DNA of 64,000 bases from Lactuca virosa (taxonomy: Eukaryota > Streptophyta > Magnoliopsida > Asterales > Asteraceae). The notes beneath the pieces were generated by a model. That model saw only the letters and a list, made by a program, of their open reading frames with translations, was not told the origin of the DNA and searched no databases. The stretch covers positions 96,450,297 to 96,514,296 of the forward strand of contig CAKMRJ010005745.1 in NCBI GenBank assembly GCA_928212115.1, in the 5' to 3' direction. The position numbers were made by a program, and so were the translations under genes. Shown one piece after another: positions 53,544 to 64,000 of this stretch (positions are counted from its first letter, which is position 1; each line of letters starts with the position of its first letter).

Positions 53544-55202
53544 TGTAACGACGTAAATTTTCAAAACAATTTTTCATTTTTAAATCATACTTTCAATCAC
53601 ACGATAATCACAAACATAATGTAACCACTGTGTCATAACAAAACATGTCCCAGAATCTCATAAACTCCATAAGTGTGTACGGATCATGCCGGCGCCTTCC
53701 CGCGATCCTCGCTAGTACCTGAAACACATAACACAACAACTGTAAGCATAAATGCTTAGTGAGTTCCCCAAAATACCACATACCACACATACGCCTTTCC
53801 AGGCCATAACTCTGTAGGATCTTTCGATCCATGTGTCTCAGGGGACTTCCGTCCCGAATCCTAGTAGACCTTTCGGTCCTACCCGTATCGATCTTCAAGG
53901 TCCGTAACCTCCTGACCTTCCGGTCCATATCATCCTGACCTTCCGGTCCTTACCATACATAACATACATAGCACATACATATCACATAACCGCATATAGC
54001 ACATACATCATAGCATACAAGACCTTCCGGTCACACATAGGTACCCTTCCAGGTACAGTATAGTGAGAAGACTCACCTCAATAAAGTCGGATAAACTCTC
54101 GTGCTCCACGTCCCGACTTAGCCTCCTCCTATTATTCAAATAACATCCCCGATCAATATTCTCTCATAGCCTCATCTCTACAGATTGGGTAGAAGGCCTT
54201 TCTACCCTTCCCTGAACTCTCCTGAATCAGTCTTGACCAGAACCCTAAAGTCAATGAAAGTCAACGGTCAAACTTTGACCCGACTCGTCGAGTGCACAAG
54301 GGCGACTCGGCGAGTCTATGCGGGTCCTCTGAATCCTTTCAGCCTCTCTTGGCTCGTTGAGTCATCCTTCCACTCGACGGGTTACACCTGTCATGAATCG
54401 CGGGGCAACCCTGACTCGACTCGTCGAGTCCACTTATGGATTCGGCGAGTTACGTCCATGTTCTTACTCAAATGACCTTCTAAGGTCAGATCTGCTTCCC
54501 TAACTATCAGATCTACCCTTCAAGTGTTCAAATGTCACGTAAAGGTGCAACCTTTACGTGCATGCAACCCACATCAAGTCACAAATGGAGAAATAACTCT
54601 AAAAATGGCAACCTAGTCCCCAATCTCTCATTTGCTTGCATAAAGCTGAGGGATAGTGACTCTATGGACCTCTCATGTTCCAGATCTGATGCTATTAACA
54701 CAAAGGGGACCTCATACTCACTAGATCTTACATAAAATGGAGGTAAAAACCCTAAAATCATGAAATCTATCAAATCAACATGAAATAGAAAGGATTATAC
54801 CTCCAGAGATGAACTCTCAAGATGATTAGCCCAGATCCAAGCCCCCTTCACGCTCTAGATGGGTGTTTCCTTCTTCCTTCTAGCAAAACTACACCAAAAG
54901 TGATGTATTAACCTCTTCTTGCTCTCAACTCTCCTACTGCTCTCTCTAGGGTTTCTATGGGATGAAGTGGCCGCAAATGGAGGCCATAAAGGCCTTTAAA
55001 TAGGGCACAGGCCCGGGGATTTAGGGTTTCACTTAACAGCGCGGACTCGCCGAGTCCACGCATCGACTCGTCGAGTCCTTCATTAAATCAGACAAGAAAT
55101 GTGCGATCCTACTCGGCGAGTCTGAGCGCCTACTCGCTGAGTCCCTTCCTAAAACTCAAGATAAATACTTAAAATAAAATACCTGGGAATCCGGATGTTA
55201 CA
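53544..55202 (-). repeat. 5' LTR of gypsy H (1659 bp)
   Basis: Plus strand TGTAACGACGTAAA to ...CCGGATGTTACA. It has one more CTTCCGGTC minisatellite unit than the 3' LTR, which explains the 21-bp length difference. The TATTTAAA box is at 54995-55002 (minus). Confidence 0.93.
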
Positions 55203-55207
55203 ATGCT

Positions 55208-55458
55208 GTTCTAACATATCACAAATATCAAGTAACAATGTGGTAATTTGGGGTCTACTTACTGGCTCCGGCTGATCGTACACATCACGTCCTCTTTTGG
55301 TTATTTTGAATGCAACTGTGAAAATCATTTTTATTTATTTATTATTTTTTTAAACCCTTACTTTGAAAATCATTTTAAAACCCTTTATCCTTGGTTTGAG
55401 ACTGGATTCACACGAGTGTTTCCTCCAATTCACTCAAACCAAGGCTCTGATACCAAGT
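55208..55458 (-). other. Leader start and primer site of gypsy element I
   Basis: GGCTCTGATACCAA (55443-55456) is a TGGTATCAGAGCC primer site on the minus strand beside LTR I. The phrase GGCTGATCGTACACA near 55269 is shared with the H leader (53385). Confidence 0.8.
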
Positions 55459-57866
55459 TGTAACATCCCAAAAATTTAAACTAATTTAATACTTTTCAAA
55501 AAAAACCCCTTTACTCATAAAAGTGTTTACAAAACATTGTTTCCAAAACATTATTCACAAATCGGTGTCTCCCAAGATCGATGATGAAAAATCAGGATGT
55601 GTACGGTCACGCCTTCGCCTTGCTACGATTCTCTAAAGTACCTGAAACCATAAACCACAACTGTAAGCATAAATCTTAGTGAGTTTCCCTCAAGTAGCAA
55701 TACACAACAAATAACATATACAACAAACAACATCCATACACGGCCTTCAGCATGGCTGGAATGCCCTACCAACCTACAGTCTATCTGGTACGCCCACCGA
55801 GTCTTCAGTCTGACTGGAACGCCCCACCGGCCTACACTCTATATGGTACGCTCACAGAACCTTCAACATGACTACTACGCCACACCGGCCCTTTAGCCTA
55901 TCTGGAACGTTCTCCGGGCCTTCGGCCTGACTGGTACACCTCACTGGCCTTTAGTCTATCCGGGACGCCCTAGGTGTGTTGGTTGACAGCACAAAGTAGT
56001 ACAGTCTTAACCCACCCACACTACGACTACATATACCACAGATAAACATATATCAAGGAAGCGGATAACAAGCAGATCTACCGATCACTAGGTATAACAT
56101 CATCCTATATACCAGGATACCGATCTAACAGATCACTACAGCACAATATCATACATAAAAGGATATCAAATCCTAAGGGCCGGCCTTGGTGCCTTCGACC
56201 CACAAGTACAGTGAGAAAAGCTCACCTGAATAGGAAAACATAGAATAAAATCTACGAAGTGGCTAAGATGGATTCTTATCTCTCTGAACACCTACAACCA
56301 CATTTAATAATCCTTACTTAGCTCATGTTTCAAGTAATACTTGTTTAATATACTCAAACCTTACCTAATACAATGCCCTCTCGCTCACCAAATTCCATTA
56401 TACAACTAAATATTTAGTTTAGAATACGCAAGTCTAATTAGCATCGTTCTGTTGTCTTTGTGTTATCAATGGGTCAAATAATGTATATCCTTTAAGAATA
56501 AACATTAGTCCAACCCAATAGATTTCATATAAAATGCATTGTGGAATTGCCGCTAGCCCAATAAACCTAAAAATATTGACTCTTGATACTACCAATATCA
56601 TATACCAATTGTCGAAAATTATTAAATCACTATTATTATCAAAATGAATTTTGATTAATTAGGTGACCCAACATTTGATATATCATAAGATTCTAGACCA
56701 ACAATCCATAATTATACTTGGTTTATGCTTAAGCTTTAAGCTTAGGTCCATTTTAGTTGGGTCGGTCCATCAATAAGCAATAGCCCAAAAACCCACAATA
56801 GACCTACTATAAATTTAAGCCCAGTGCAATACAAGCCCAACAATAAAGGATCAATCAAGTAGGTTGGCGGGGGGGGGGGGGGGTGGTCACCTTCTCCAAA
56901 TCGTACAATAGCTGCAAAGCGGCGCCGGTGACCTCCATGACTCCGGCGACACCCAAATCCGGCGAGCCTTCATCTCCACGATAAAGCTTTCTCTGGCGAC
57001 TCCCTCTTGCTGGTGACACAATCCAAGCGTTCAAGCAAGAACTCTCTTCTCCTGATACACAACTTACCACCGGAACACGTCAAAAAGGTGACCGGAAAAA
57101 GAGATAGTGGTTGTTGTTTCTACGCTACCTGATGTCGGAGTCAATTGAGCATGCTAGAACGGTATTTATCCAATCGAAAACACCACCTCAGGTGGAGCTC
57201 TGATAAGAATACCTAAATAACTTTGAATTTAAAGCCACTACTGACTCTCTCTCGGATCTATCCTCACTAAAATAACACTCAAAACATATCTCTCCCACGC
57301 CCTCGATCTCTCCTTCTCTTCTCTAGCCGCATATGAACGAACACAAACACACACACACAGAGTCCCCTCTTTACTCTAAGGTTGCTTCGTTTCGCTGCAA
57401 AGGACCAACCATAGAAAGCAGGCCTCGCATGATCTCTCTCTTCAGTTTGGTTCTCTCCAACTTTCTTTCTCTCTGATGGAAAAACAATGGAGAATAACAT
57501 ATTTAGAGCTAGGTGCAATTACTTTCAAAAGCTTCAATAGTTGCAGGTCCAAAACAAAACGGAATATTGCTCTTCCTGTAGCCTGCTTGGAATAAAAAGG
57601 AAGATGACATATTTTGAATTTGGCAGCTTCAGTCACTGGGTTTCACCATGTTGACAGATTACACCCTGACTTAACTTTATCTAACATATTGATTTCTAGA
57701 ACTTTCCATTTAGACCTTGGACTTACATATTCCAAATATATTTTATTAGATTGATTATTTAACTATTTCGTTATCATTAATACTTTTGTTATTATAATTA
57801 ATATTATTATCATTCCTTTTAAACATCAAAGGTATACGTATCGGAAATCGGGAATTGGATGTTATA
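55459..57866 (-). repeat. 5' LTR of gypsy element I (2.4 kb)
   Basis: Plus strand TGTAACATCCCAAAA to about GGATGTTATA, where ...GTTACA is expected, so the outer end is mutated and less certain. It contains a four-unit repeat of about 60 bp (55740-55970), a G15 run (56869-56883), and CA and CT tracts. Frames near 56855-57636 are not supported. Confidence 0.65.
55740..55970. repeat. Minisatellite in LTR I
   Basis: Degenerate 55-60 bp units of the type GGCCTTCAGCATGGCTGGAA plus CGCCCACCGG, four copies. Same PBS-proximal position as the repeats in LTR F and LTR H. Confidence 0.65.
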
Positions 57867-59864
57867 GAAACTAATTAAATTTGTTATTAATGTCAGCAAT
57901 AACATTATTTTAGAATGCATTCACATCTACGTTTTCATTTATGAGTTCGTGTTTTTTTATGGACCCACTCACTTAAAATACAACAAAGTTGAATGGAATA
58001 TGAAGAACGAGAGTGTATTCTACTAAAATACACTCTTATTCTGTTAGAATATACTCTTATTCTTCTAGAATAAACTCTCATTCTGTTAGAATATAGACAA
58101 AATTGCAAAAATGGTCCCTGTGGTTGGCAAATTTATGTGTTTTAGGTCCAAAACGAAATGTTGGTACACCACTGGTCCAATTTTAGATACCTTGTGTGGT
58201 TTTGGTCCCTATGATTGTATTTTCTTGTGTTTTTGGTCCACATCCCACCTAAAATGACTAATATGCCCCTTAAATAATTATATTTTAATTTCTTTTATTT
58301 ATTTTCTTATTCTTATAATAAAATGAAAAACAAAAACAAAATAAACCCACCACTCTCTCTCTCTCTCTCTCTCTTTTTTTTTTCTTTTTTCTCTATGGCA
58401 TGCTCCCAACCGGAACCTCCACCACCAAAATAAAATGAAACCCACAACACCACCACCATACCTTCTGGAACATTAGCTTCATCGGACCACCCTTTTATGA
58501 TGGAGGACATTTTCCGGTTCCTACATCTCTGAGACCTCCATCTCATATGCCTTCAAGATGGTGCTGCCCAAAACGAACTTAAATCCCCAAATCAAATCCA
58601 AAAACTGAAGTCCCCATTGGAGGTGAAGAGAACGAGCGAGAAGAGAGAGAGAGAGAGAGAGAGACGAGAGAGAGGAGCGAGAGAGGGAGAAGAGAGAGAG
58701 GAGAGATGGAGAGAGGGATCGATCGAGCGATGAGAGAGAGGGTTCAATAAATTTTGGAGGTCTTGAAGCTTGGTGGAGTTGTTTGGTTGTGGCAGTCGGC
58801 TGGTGATGGGTAAAGAAGAGGTCCTGACCTAATTTTTTTATCATCTTCTACAATCGATCTCCCATCACCGAAGGCTCCATGTTTGGTGGGTGATTCTATT
58901 TGGGTTTAAATTCCCCCATTGTCTCTGTTGACCCACTTCATCACCTCCCCCAATGTATGAATAGATCGTTGGGGTGTGAAGGTTCTGGCGGTATCGATGC
59001 GAGCGAATGGTGGGGGTTGGTGTTTGCTCATCGTCACAGGGAGAAAGACGGGGTGGCAGGCGGTGGTTCTTGGGAGGTTGATGCCAGCTCTGGTGGGGGC
59101 TATTGTTATCTGAGAAAAGTAGCAAGGGAGAGAGAGGGGAGGTGGCAGTGGTCAAAGGATATGTTTGGGTTGTTGCTGATTGGCAAAACTAGTGAGAAGA
59201 GGTGGTTCCCAGTGATGTTCGGTGGTCACAACAACAACAACACCACCACTCCTTGGTGGTGGTTGTTCTTGGCAGTGAAAGGAAAAAAGGAAAACAGAAA
59301 ACGTGAAGAGTGGGCGGTGCAATGAATTCTACAATACAAGAGGGGGATAGACAGTGGTCGTTTGTGGTGGTTCACGGCAGTGGGGGGTCACCGGTGCGTG
59401 GTTGAGGGTGGCAGCCCTTGGCTGTCCCTGTTTCTTTCTTCGTTTCTTTCACCGGTGTGTGTGTTTTTGAGGGAGAAAAAACAAATAAAATATAAATATA
59501 AATATAAATTAAATTAATTTATGTATTTCAGCAATTAAAAAAATGAAAAATATAAATTATAAGGGCATAATCGTCTTTTTAAATGTGTAGGGACCAAAAA
59601 CAATAAAAAGATCCAAAATTGGACCAGTGGTGCACCAAGGTATCGTTTTCGACCAAAACTGCAGAAATTTGCCAACCATAGGGACCATTTTTGCAATTTT
59701 GTCTAGAATATATTCTCGTTCTCCATGTTCCAGGCAACATTGTTATATTTTGAGTGAGTGAGTGGGTCAAGAAACAAAATACGAACCCGTACATGAAAAC
59801 CTAGATGCAAATTCATTTTAAAAGAATATTATTGCTGATATTAATGACGAATTTATTTAGTTTC
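57867..59864. mobile_element. Inverted-repeat DNA element surrounding the MULE
   Basis: The left arm 57867-58080 and right arm 59713-59864 are inverted copies of each other, about 75-80 percent identical by eye (GAAACTAA, ATTAAT.TCAGCAATAA, GACCCACTCACT and GAACGAGA all align in order). The outer ends may extend further: on the left LTR I interrupts it. No coding sequence, so the class is unknown. Confidence 0.65.
58096..59703. mobile_element. Non-autonomous Mutator-like element (1608 bp)
   Basis: Long inverted ends beginning GACAAAATTGCAAAAATGG and continuing for about 100-170 bp, and a perfect 9-bp target duplication TAGAATATA (58087-58095, 59704-59712), the length typical of Mutator. No MURA transposase is visible. 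The interior has CT (58352-58373) and GA (58641-58672) tracts and a GC-rich stretch (58860-59460). A 141-codon plus frame at 58900-59325 is unrecognised and Trp/Gly/Asn-repeat rich. It could be a captured gene fragment but I cannot support one. Confidence 0.88.
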
Positions 59865-60025
59865 CATAAAAAATGAATTATAACTATGGATATTCTTTAA
59901 TATACATATAATTATGGAAATCATGTAATATATTTCTTTATTTGATTAAATAATAATTTAATTTTTATAAAATTCTTATTGGTGCATTCTAGCACACAAT
60001 AGATGTGAGAAACATTTGTCCATAG

Positions 60026-60870
<845 letters not shown>

Positions 60871-60877
60871 ATATATA

Positions 60878-60926
<49 letters not shown>
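60871..60926. repeat. AT microsatellite
   Basis: Nearly pure (AT)n with one CT interruption. Confidence 0.95.
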
Positions 60927-60930
<4 letters not shown>

Positions 60931-62160
60931 ATTATGTGGTCTTAAGGATAATTCTGGACGAATCTATGAGCAAAATGAATGGTTAAGATCTGAGGATTTA
61001 TGATATTACAATGGACTAACATGTACTATATAATCAAAAAAATTTCATTTTAACAGTATTTTGATGAATTAAGCTATATTTAGAAAAGAATTTTTTTGGA
61101 TTTTAAAGGATAAGTAATTCATTTAGTTATAAAATTTGGAGTTTTTATTTAATTACATTTCAATTCTAACATTTTGTTAGAATAGTATTCTATGAAATGT
61201 CAACCATAAATTAAGAAAGATTTATGAAATTTGAAAGCTTATGGAATCAATTTTTTCTTTTTCAAAAAATTCATTATTGAAAGAGTGTAATACACAAAAT
61301 CATTTTTCAACTTAATAATATGTTAAACAATTACATTTTATGAACTAGTCAGCAACAAAATAATGAAAAATCTTAGAAAAATAACAATTTGTATCTTGCG
61401 AAGAATGAGATACACAAAAATATTCGTGAAGTCAAATACGTGAATAAAAATAAGAATATATTGATGATTTATTATAAAATATTAAATTTGTTTTATTCTA
61501 AAATAATATGTTATAATACATTCTGAAATAATACAACACTGAACGTCGTTTTCTTTATGGAAGATCAGTGACCATTGTTCATCTCCATCCCGCACACAAT
61601 CAACAAACTTTTAAACTATTGATCATCATGTTCCCTTCATTTACCATTTATTTTTATTACATTCGTTCCCTTGATAACATTCTTTGAGAATAACTTTAAT
61701 GAAATAAAAAAAATTATAATGATTGTCGTTATAATTATCAAATGTTTATGGAAAACAAAAAAGAATAAAATAAATTTGTGAGAAACATCTATGATTAAAA
61801 AATAATGATGTATTATGTGACAAACATCTATGATTAAAAAATAATGATGTATGATGTGAGAAACATCTATGGTATTAAATCCAAAGGAGACATCAATGAT
61901 AACATAATAGAAACAATTATCCCATCTATTGCATTCTTAAAAGTAACTATACATTTTCCGTGAGCAGTCTAAATCAATTGCATTTTAGATCGTTGCATTC
62001 TAGATGATTAATATCCCATCTATTGAACAATATTCCAAAAGCTTTTTACATGGTTAGGGTGTTCCATAACACCAAAAAACTCAACCATTCTTTATGCCTA
62101 TATACATCATATAACAAAATTAATTAATTAATTAATTGGGGGATAATATGAATTTGTATT
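60927..62160. other. AT-rich intergenic DNA
   Basis: No frame or domain I can support. It contains a 39-bp tandem repeat (61778-61872) and little else. Confidence 0.6.
61778..61872. repeat. 39-bp tandem repeat, 2.4 copies
   Basis: Units start at 61778, 61817 and 61856 with GTGA[GC]AAACATCTATG and a TAAAAAATAATGATGTAT[TG]AT tail. Confidence 0.88.

Positions 62161-62214
<54 letters not shown>
62161..62214. repeat. AT microsatellite
   Basis: (AT)n of about 54 bp, 22 bp from the LTR of element J. Confidence 0.95.
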
Positions 62215-62216
<2 letters not shown>

Positions 62217-62235
62217 CAGTTTCCACACTAAAAAG

Positions 62236-63076
62236 TGATGACTTTTGAGCATATCAAACAAAACCTATGTGTGCATGCAACCGTAATTCTTGATCTTTGT
62301 TTTCTCTAATTGAACACATAACTTTTAAACATCAAATGGAAACCTCTAATCTACTAGTATATTTTTGAAATCAACAAATAGGGTTAGGAAAACATACCTT
62401 GATTGTTATATAACAATAACAATGAATCCAAGTCTTCTTGAAACCTTGAGAGCAAGCGTCACAAGTATCATGCCTCTAGTGGTTCACACCCAATACAAGC
62501 AAGAGGATGAGAGAGGAGAGATAGGGAGGGAGCTTGTGAATTTTGGCTATCCTTCAAGGGTTTTAGTTGGCCGAAATTCATAAGGCTAAGGGGTCTATTT
62601 ATATTGCAAATAGGATGTCCTGGATAACCCTAATTTGAATATAATATTAATATTTTAAATTAGGTAATTATCCACCTCCTTAGTTATCCACATGGGATAT
62701 TCCAGAAACCCTAGAATATCCATATAGAAACCATCCAAGCCTTCCCTAGGAAGGTTCTTGAACCTCTTGCTCAACTATTGAACAATTGCACTTTAGCCCC
62801 TACACTTTTAATTAATTCTTTTAGACTCAAAATTAATTCCAATTAATTTTTGATTAAATATTAATAAAATATTATAATTGCTTATTAATATATTATGCTC
62901 ATAATATATTAAGAAATTATTTATTTCATTTTATTAATCAAATAATAAACCCAACCTCTCTCTCCAAAAGTCATCCTATCTAGTTGCTAGTTTTGAGGGC
63001 AACCAAAAAAGACTGTGCTATTAGCAATTCAAGTATATACCGGTTATAGTTATGAGCTTAGACACCTAATCCAACA
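62236..63076 (-). repeat. 3' LTR of element J (841 bp)
   Basis: Plus strand TGATGACTTTTGAGC to ...CACCTAATCCAACA, alignable with LTRs A and B but much diverged. Minus-strand TATAAATA at 62596-62603. The plus frame at 62365-62583 lies within the LTR and is not a gene. Confidence 0.85.
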
Positions 63077-64000
63077 GTCTTCCACTAGGATAAGCCTAAT
63101 AACTATAAACTGATTAGCAAATTGTAACTTTCAAAGCCGCTGATGAACTCTGACTTAGTCAGTTACGTGTCCTAAGATAAGTGATCATATAATCCTCCGT
63201 TTTGCAAGATATCATGTGGAAAAACGACATGGAACATAATCAATCTCATTGTCCAATACTTTGTTTCCCGATTTCTGATTTGTAATGACAAAGAACTACT
63301 AATCGAACACATCAATTTAGTCCTGGCCAGGCCCAACACTATAAGTCAACACCAAATCATCGAGGGGCCCAAGATATCACTTTTCCCGTTAGGGCAAAAG
63401 GAACAGATAAACTTTGACTTATATGCTTGTGGTATTTACTCACCAAATCATGCACAACAATATGTTTTATAACATCAAGTTACGGATGCCTTTACATATC
63501 ACCAATGCATAATTGATTTGTAAACCATGACTCATATATCTCCGTTTAAAGATTATAAGATATTATCGTCTCAGAATTACTCATGATAAATTCCATGAAG
63601 TAATTCTCTGAGCGTGGGTTAATCCAATACTAAAATTCTCCATTTCAAAGTACTCATGAATACTACAACAAACTATTGCTATGTGTAAATCCTTAGACAA
63701 TCTACAGTTCGATTCATGACAATCTTAGTTCACTACTTACTTCCAAAAGTATGATCGACTGTGGATGTTTGAATAATCTAATTATTCGGGGAAGTAAAAC
63801 ATGAAAAATGAAACACAATAATAAACAATTGAAAAAACACAGTAAACAATACTCATAAATAAATCTCCATTATTCATTCATCAAATGTCAATTACATTTA
63901 CTTTGTTACAAGTTTCTAAATATATATAACTACTAAAACTAATATCACCTTTCAGACCAATGCTCCTTGCATGCTGACCGTGCTTAATCCTACTTCGACC
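62236..64000 (-). mobile_element. Element J, relative of A, truncated by the window
   Basis: LTR, polypurine tract (minus strand CCTAGTGGAAGAC at about 63077-63090) and 0.9 kb of interior matching 10877-11760 of element A. The interior is non-coding in both. The rest lies beyond 64000. Confidence 0.85.

Larger units (their letters stand above)
46695..55202 (-). mobile_element. Complete Ty3/gypsy element H (8.5 kb)
   Basis: LTR pair 46695-48332 and 53544-55202, primer site, polypurine tract and gag-protease-RT-RNaseH-integrase on the minus strand. The flanks ATACT (46690-46694) and ATGCT (55203-55207) are a target duplication with one mutation. LTRs differ by about 35 positions by eye, near 2 percent, so it is older than A. 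Several frameshifts and stops in pol. It is inserted into the leader of element I. Confidence 0.93.

Noticed and set aside
58900..59325. 141-codon frame inside the MULE as a gene
   Set aside because: Composition follows GGT and AAC repeats, no recognised domain and no transposase signature. Kept only as part of the element.

Overview
The window looks like plant nuclear DNA made almost entirely of nested transposable elements. I found no host protein gene, rRNA or tRNA gene. LTR retrotransposons with TGGTATCAGAGC (tRNA-iMet type) primer sites, Ty1/copia and Ty3/gypsy polyproteins, and LTRs packed with the short palindromes ACTCGNCGAGT and GTTTACGGCCGTAAAC suggest an Asteraceae genome, probably lettuce (Lactuca). 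That species call is inference from motif recollection, not a search. Labels A to L are my own names for elements.

Layout, left to right. (1) 1-6982: copia element C (minus, SIRE/Maximus-like, long gag, broken pol), cut by the window edge. Its 5' LTR (6670-6982) sits inside the protease region of (2) copia element B (minus; gag 8104-7046, leader, PBS, LTR 9627-10107 + 17693-17977). (3) Element A (10108-17687, minus; identical-length 769 bp LTRs, TSD CTTGA) is a gag-only relative of B and is inserted in B's own LTR. (4) B lies in the leader of gypsy element F, whose LTR is 18165-21090. (5) F lies in LTR G (21091-22643), and G lies in the decayed interior of gypsy element I. (6) Gypsy element E (plus; 23962-38540) follows, with an extra coiled-coil ORF, gag-pol with several stops, and two solo-LTR insertions: K (27800-28291, TSD AGCTG) and L (31464-34712, TSD ACCCA). 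(7) 38560-45678 is a second copy of the F-G-I-interior-E-LTR block (19439-26236), ending in a clean E solo LTR (43153-45678, TSD ATAAC). (8) Gypsy element H (46695-55202, minus, complete, about 2 percent LTR divergence) is inserted in I's leader and carries a candidate 63-nt intron at the gag-pro junction. (9) LTR I (55459-57866) abuts an inverted-repeat element whose centre holds a 1.6 kb Mutator-like element (58096-59703, 9-bp TSD). (10) 59865-62235 is AT-rich simple-sequence and foldback DNA. (11) Element J (62236 to the end) is an older relative of A, cut by the right edge.

How the parts relate. B encodes Gag and the start of protease. A shares B's LTR design, primer site and leader hairpins but has only a shortened, broken gag, so A looks like a non-autonomous partner using proteins of the B family. 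E, H, F, G, I and L are gypsy-type; E and H carry the expected order gag-protease-RT-RNaseH-integrase-C-terminal chromodomain-like region. Nothing here appears able to make an intact polyprotein: every gag-pol has stops or frameshifts. Part of the frame track uses non-ATG starts, so I moved starts to ATG where one fits the family.
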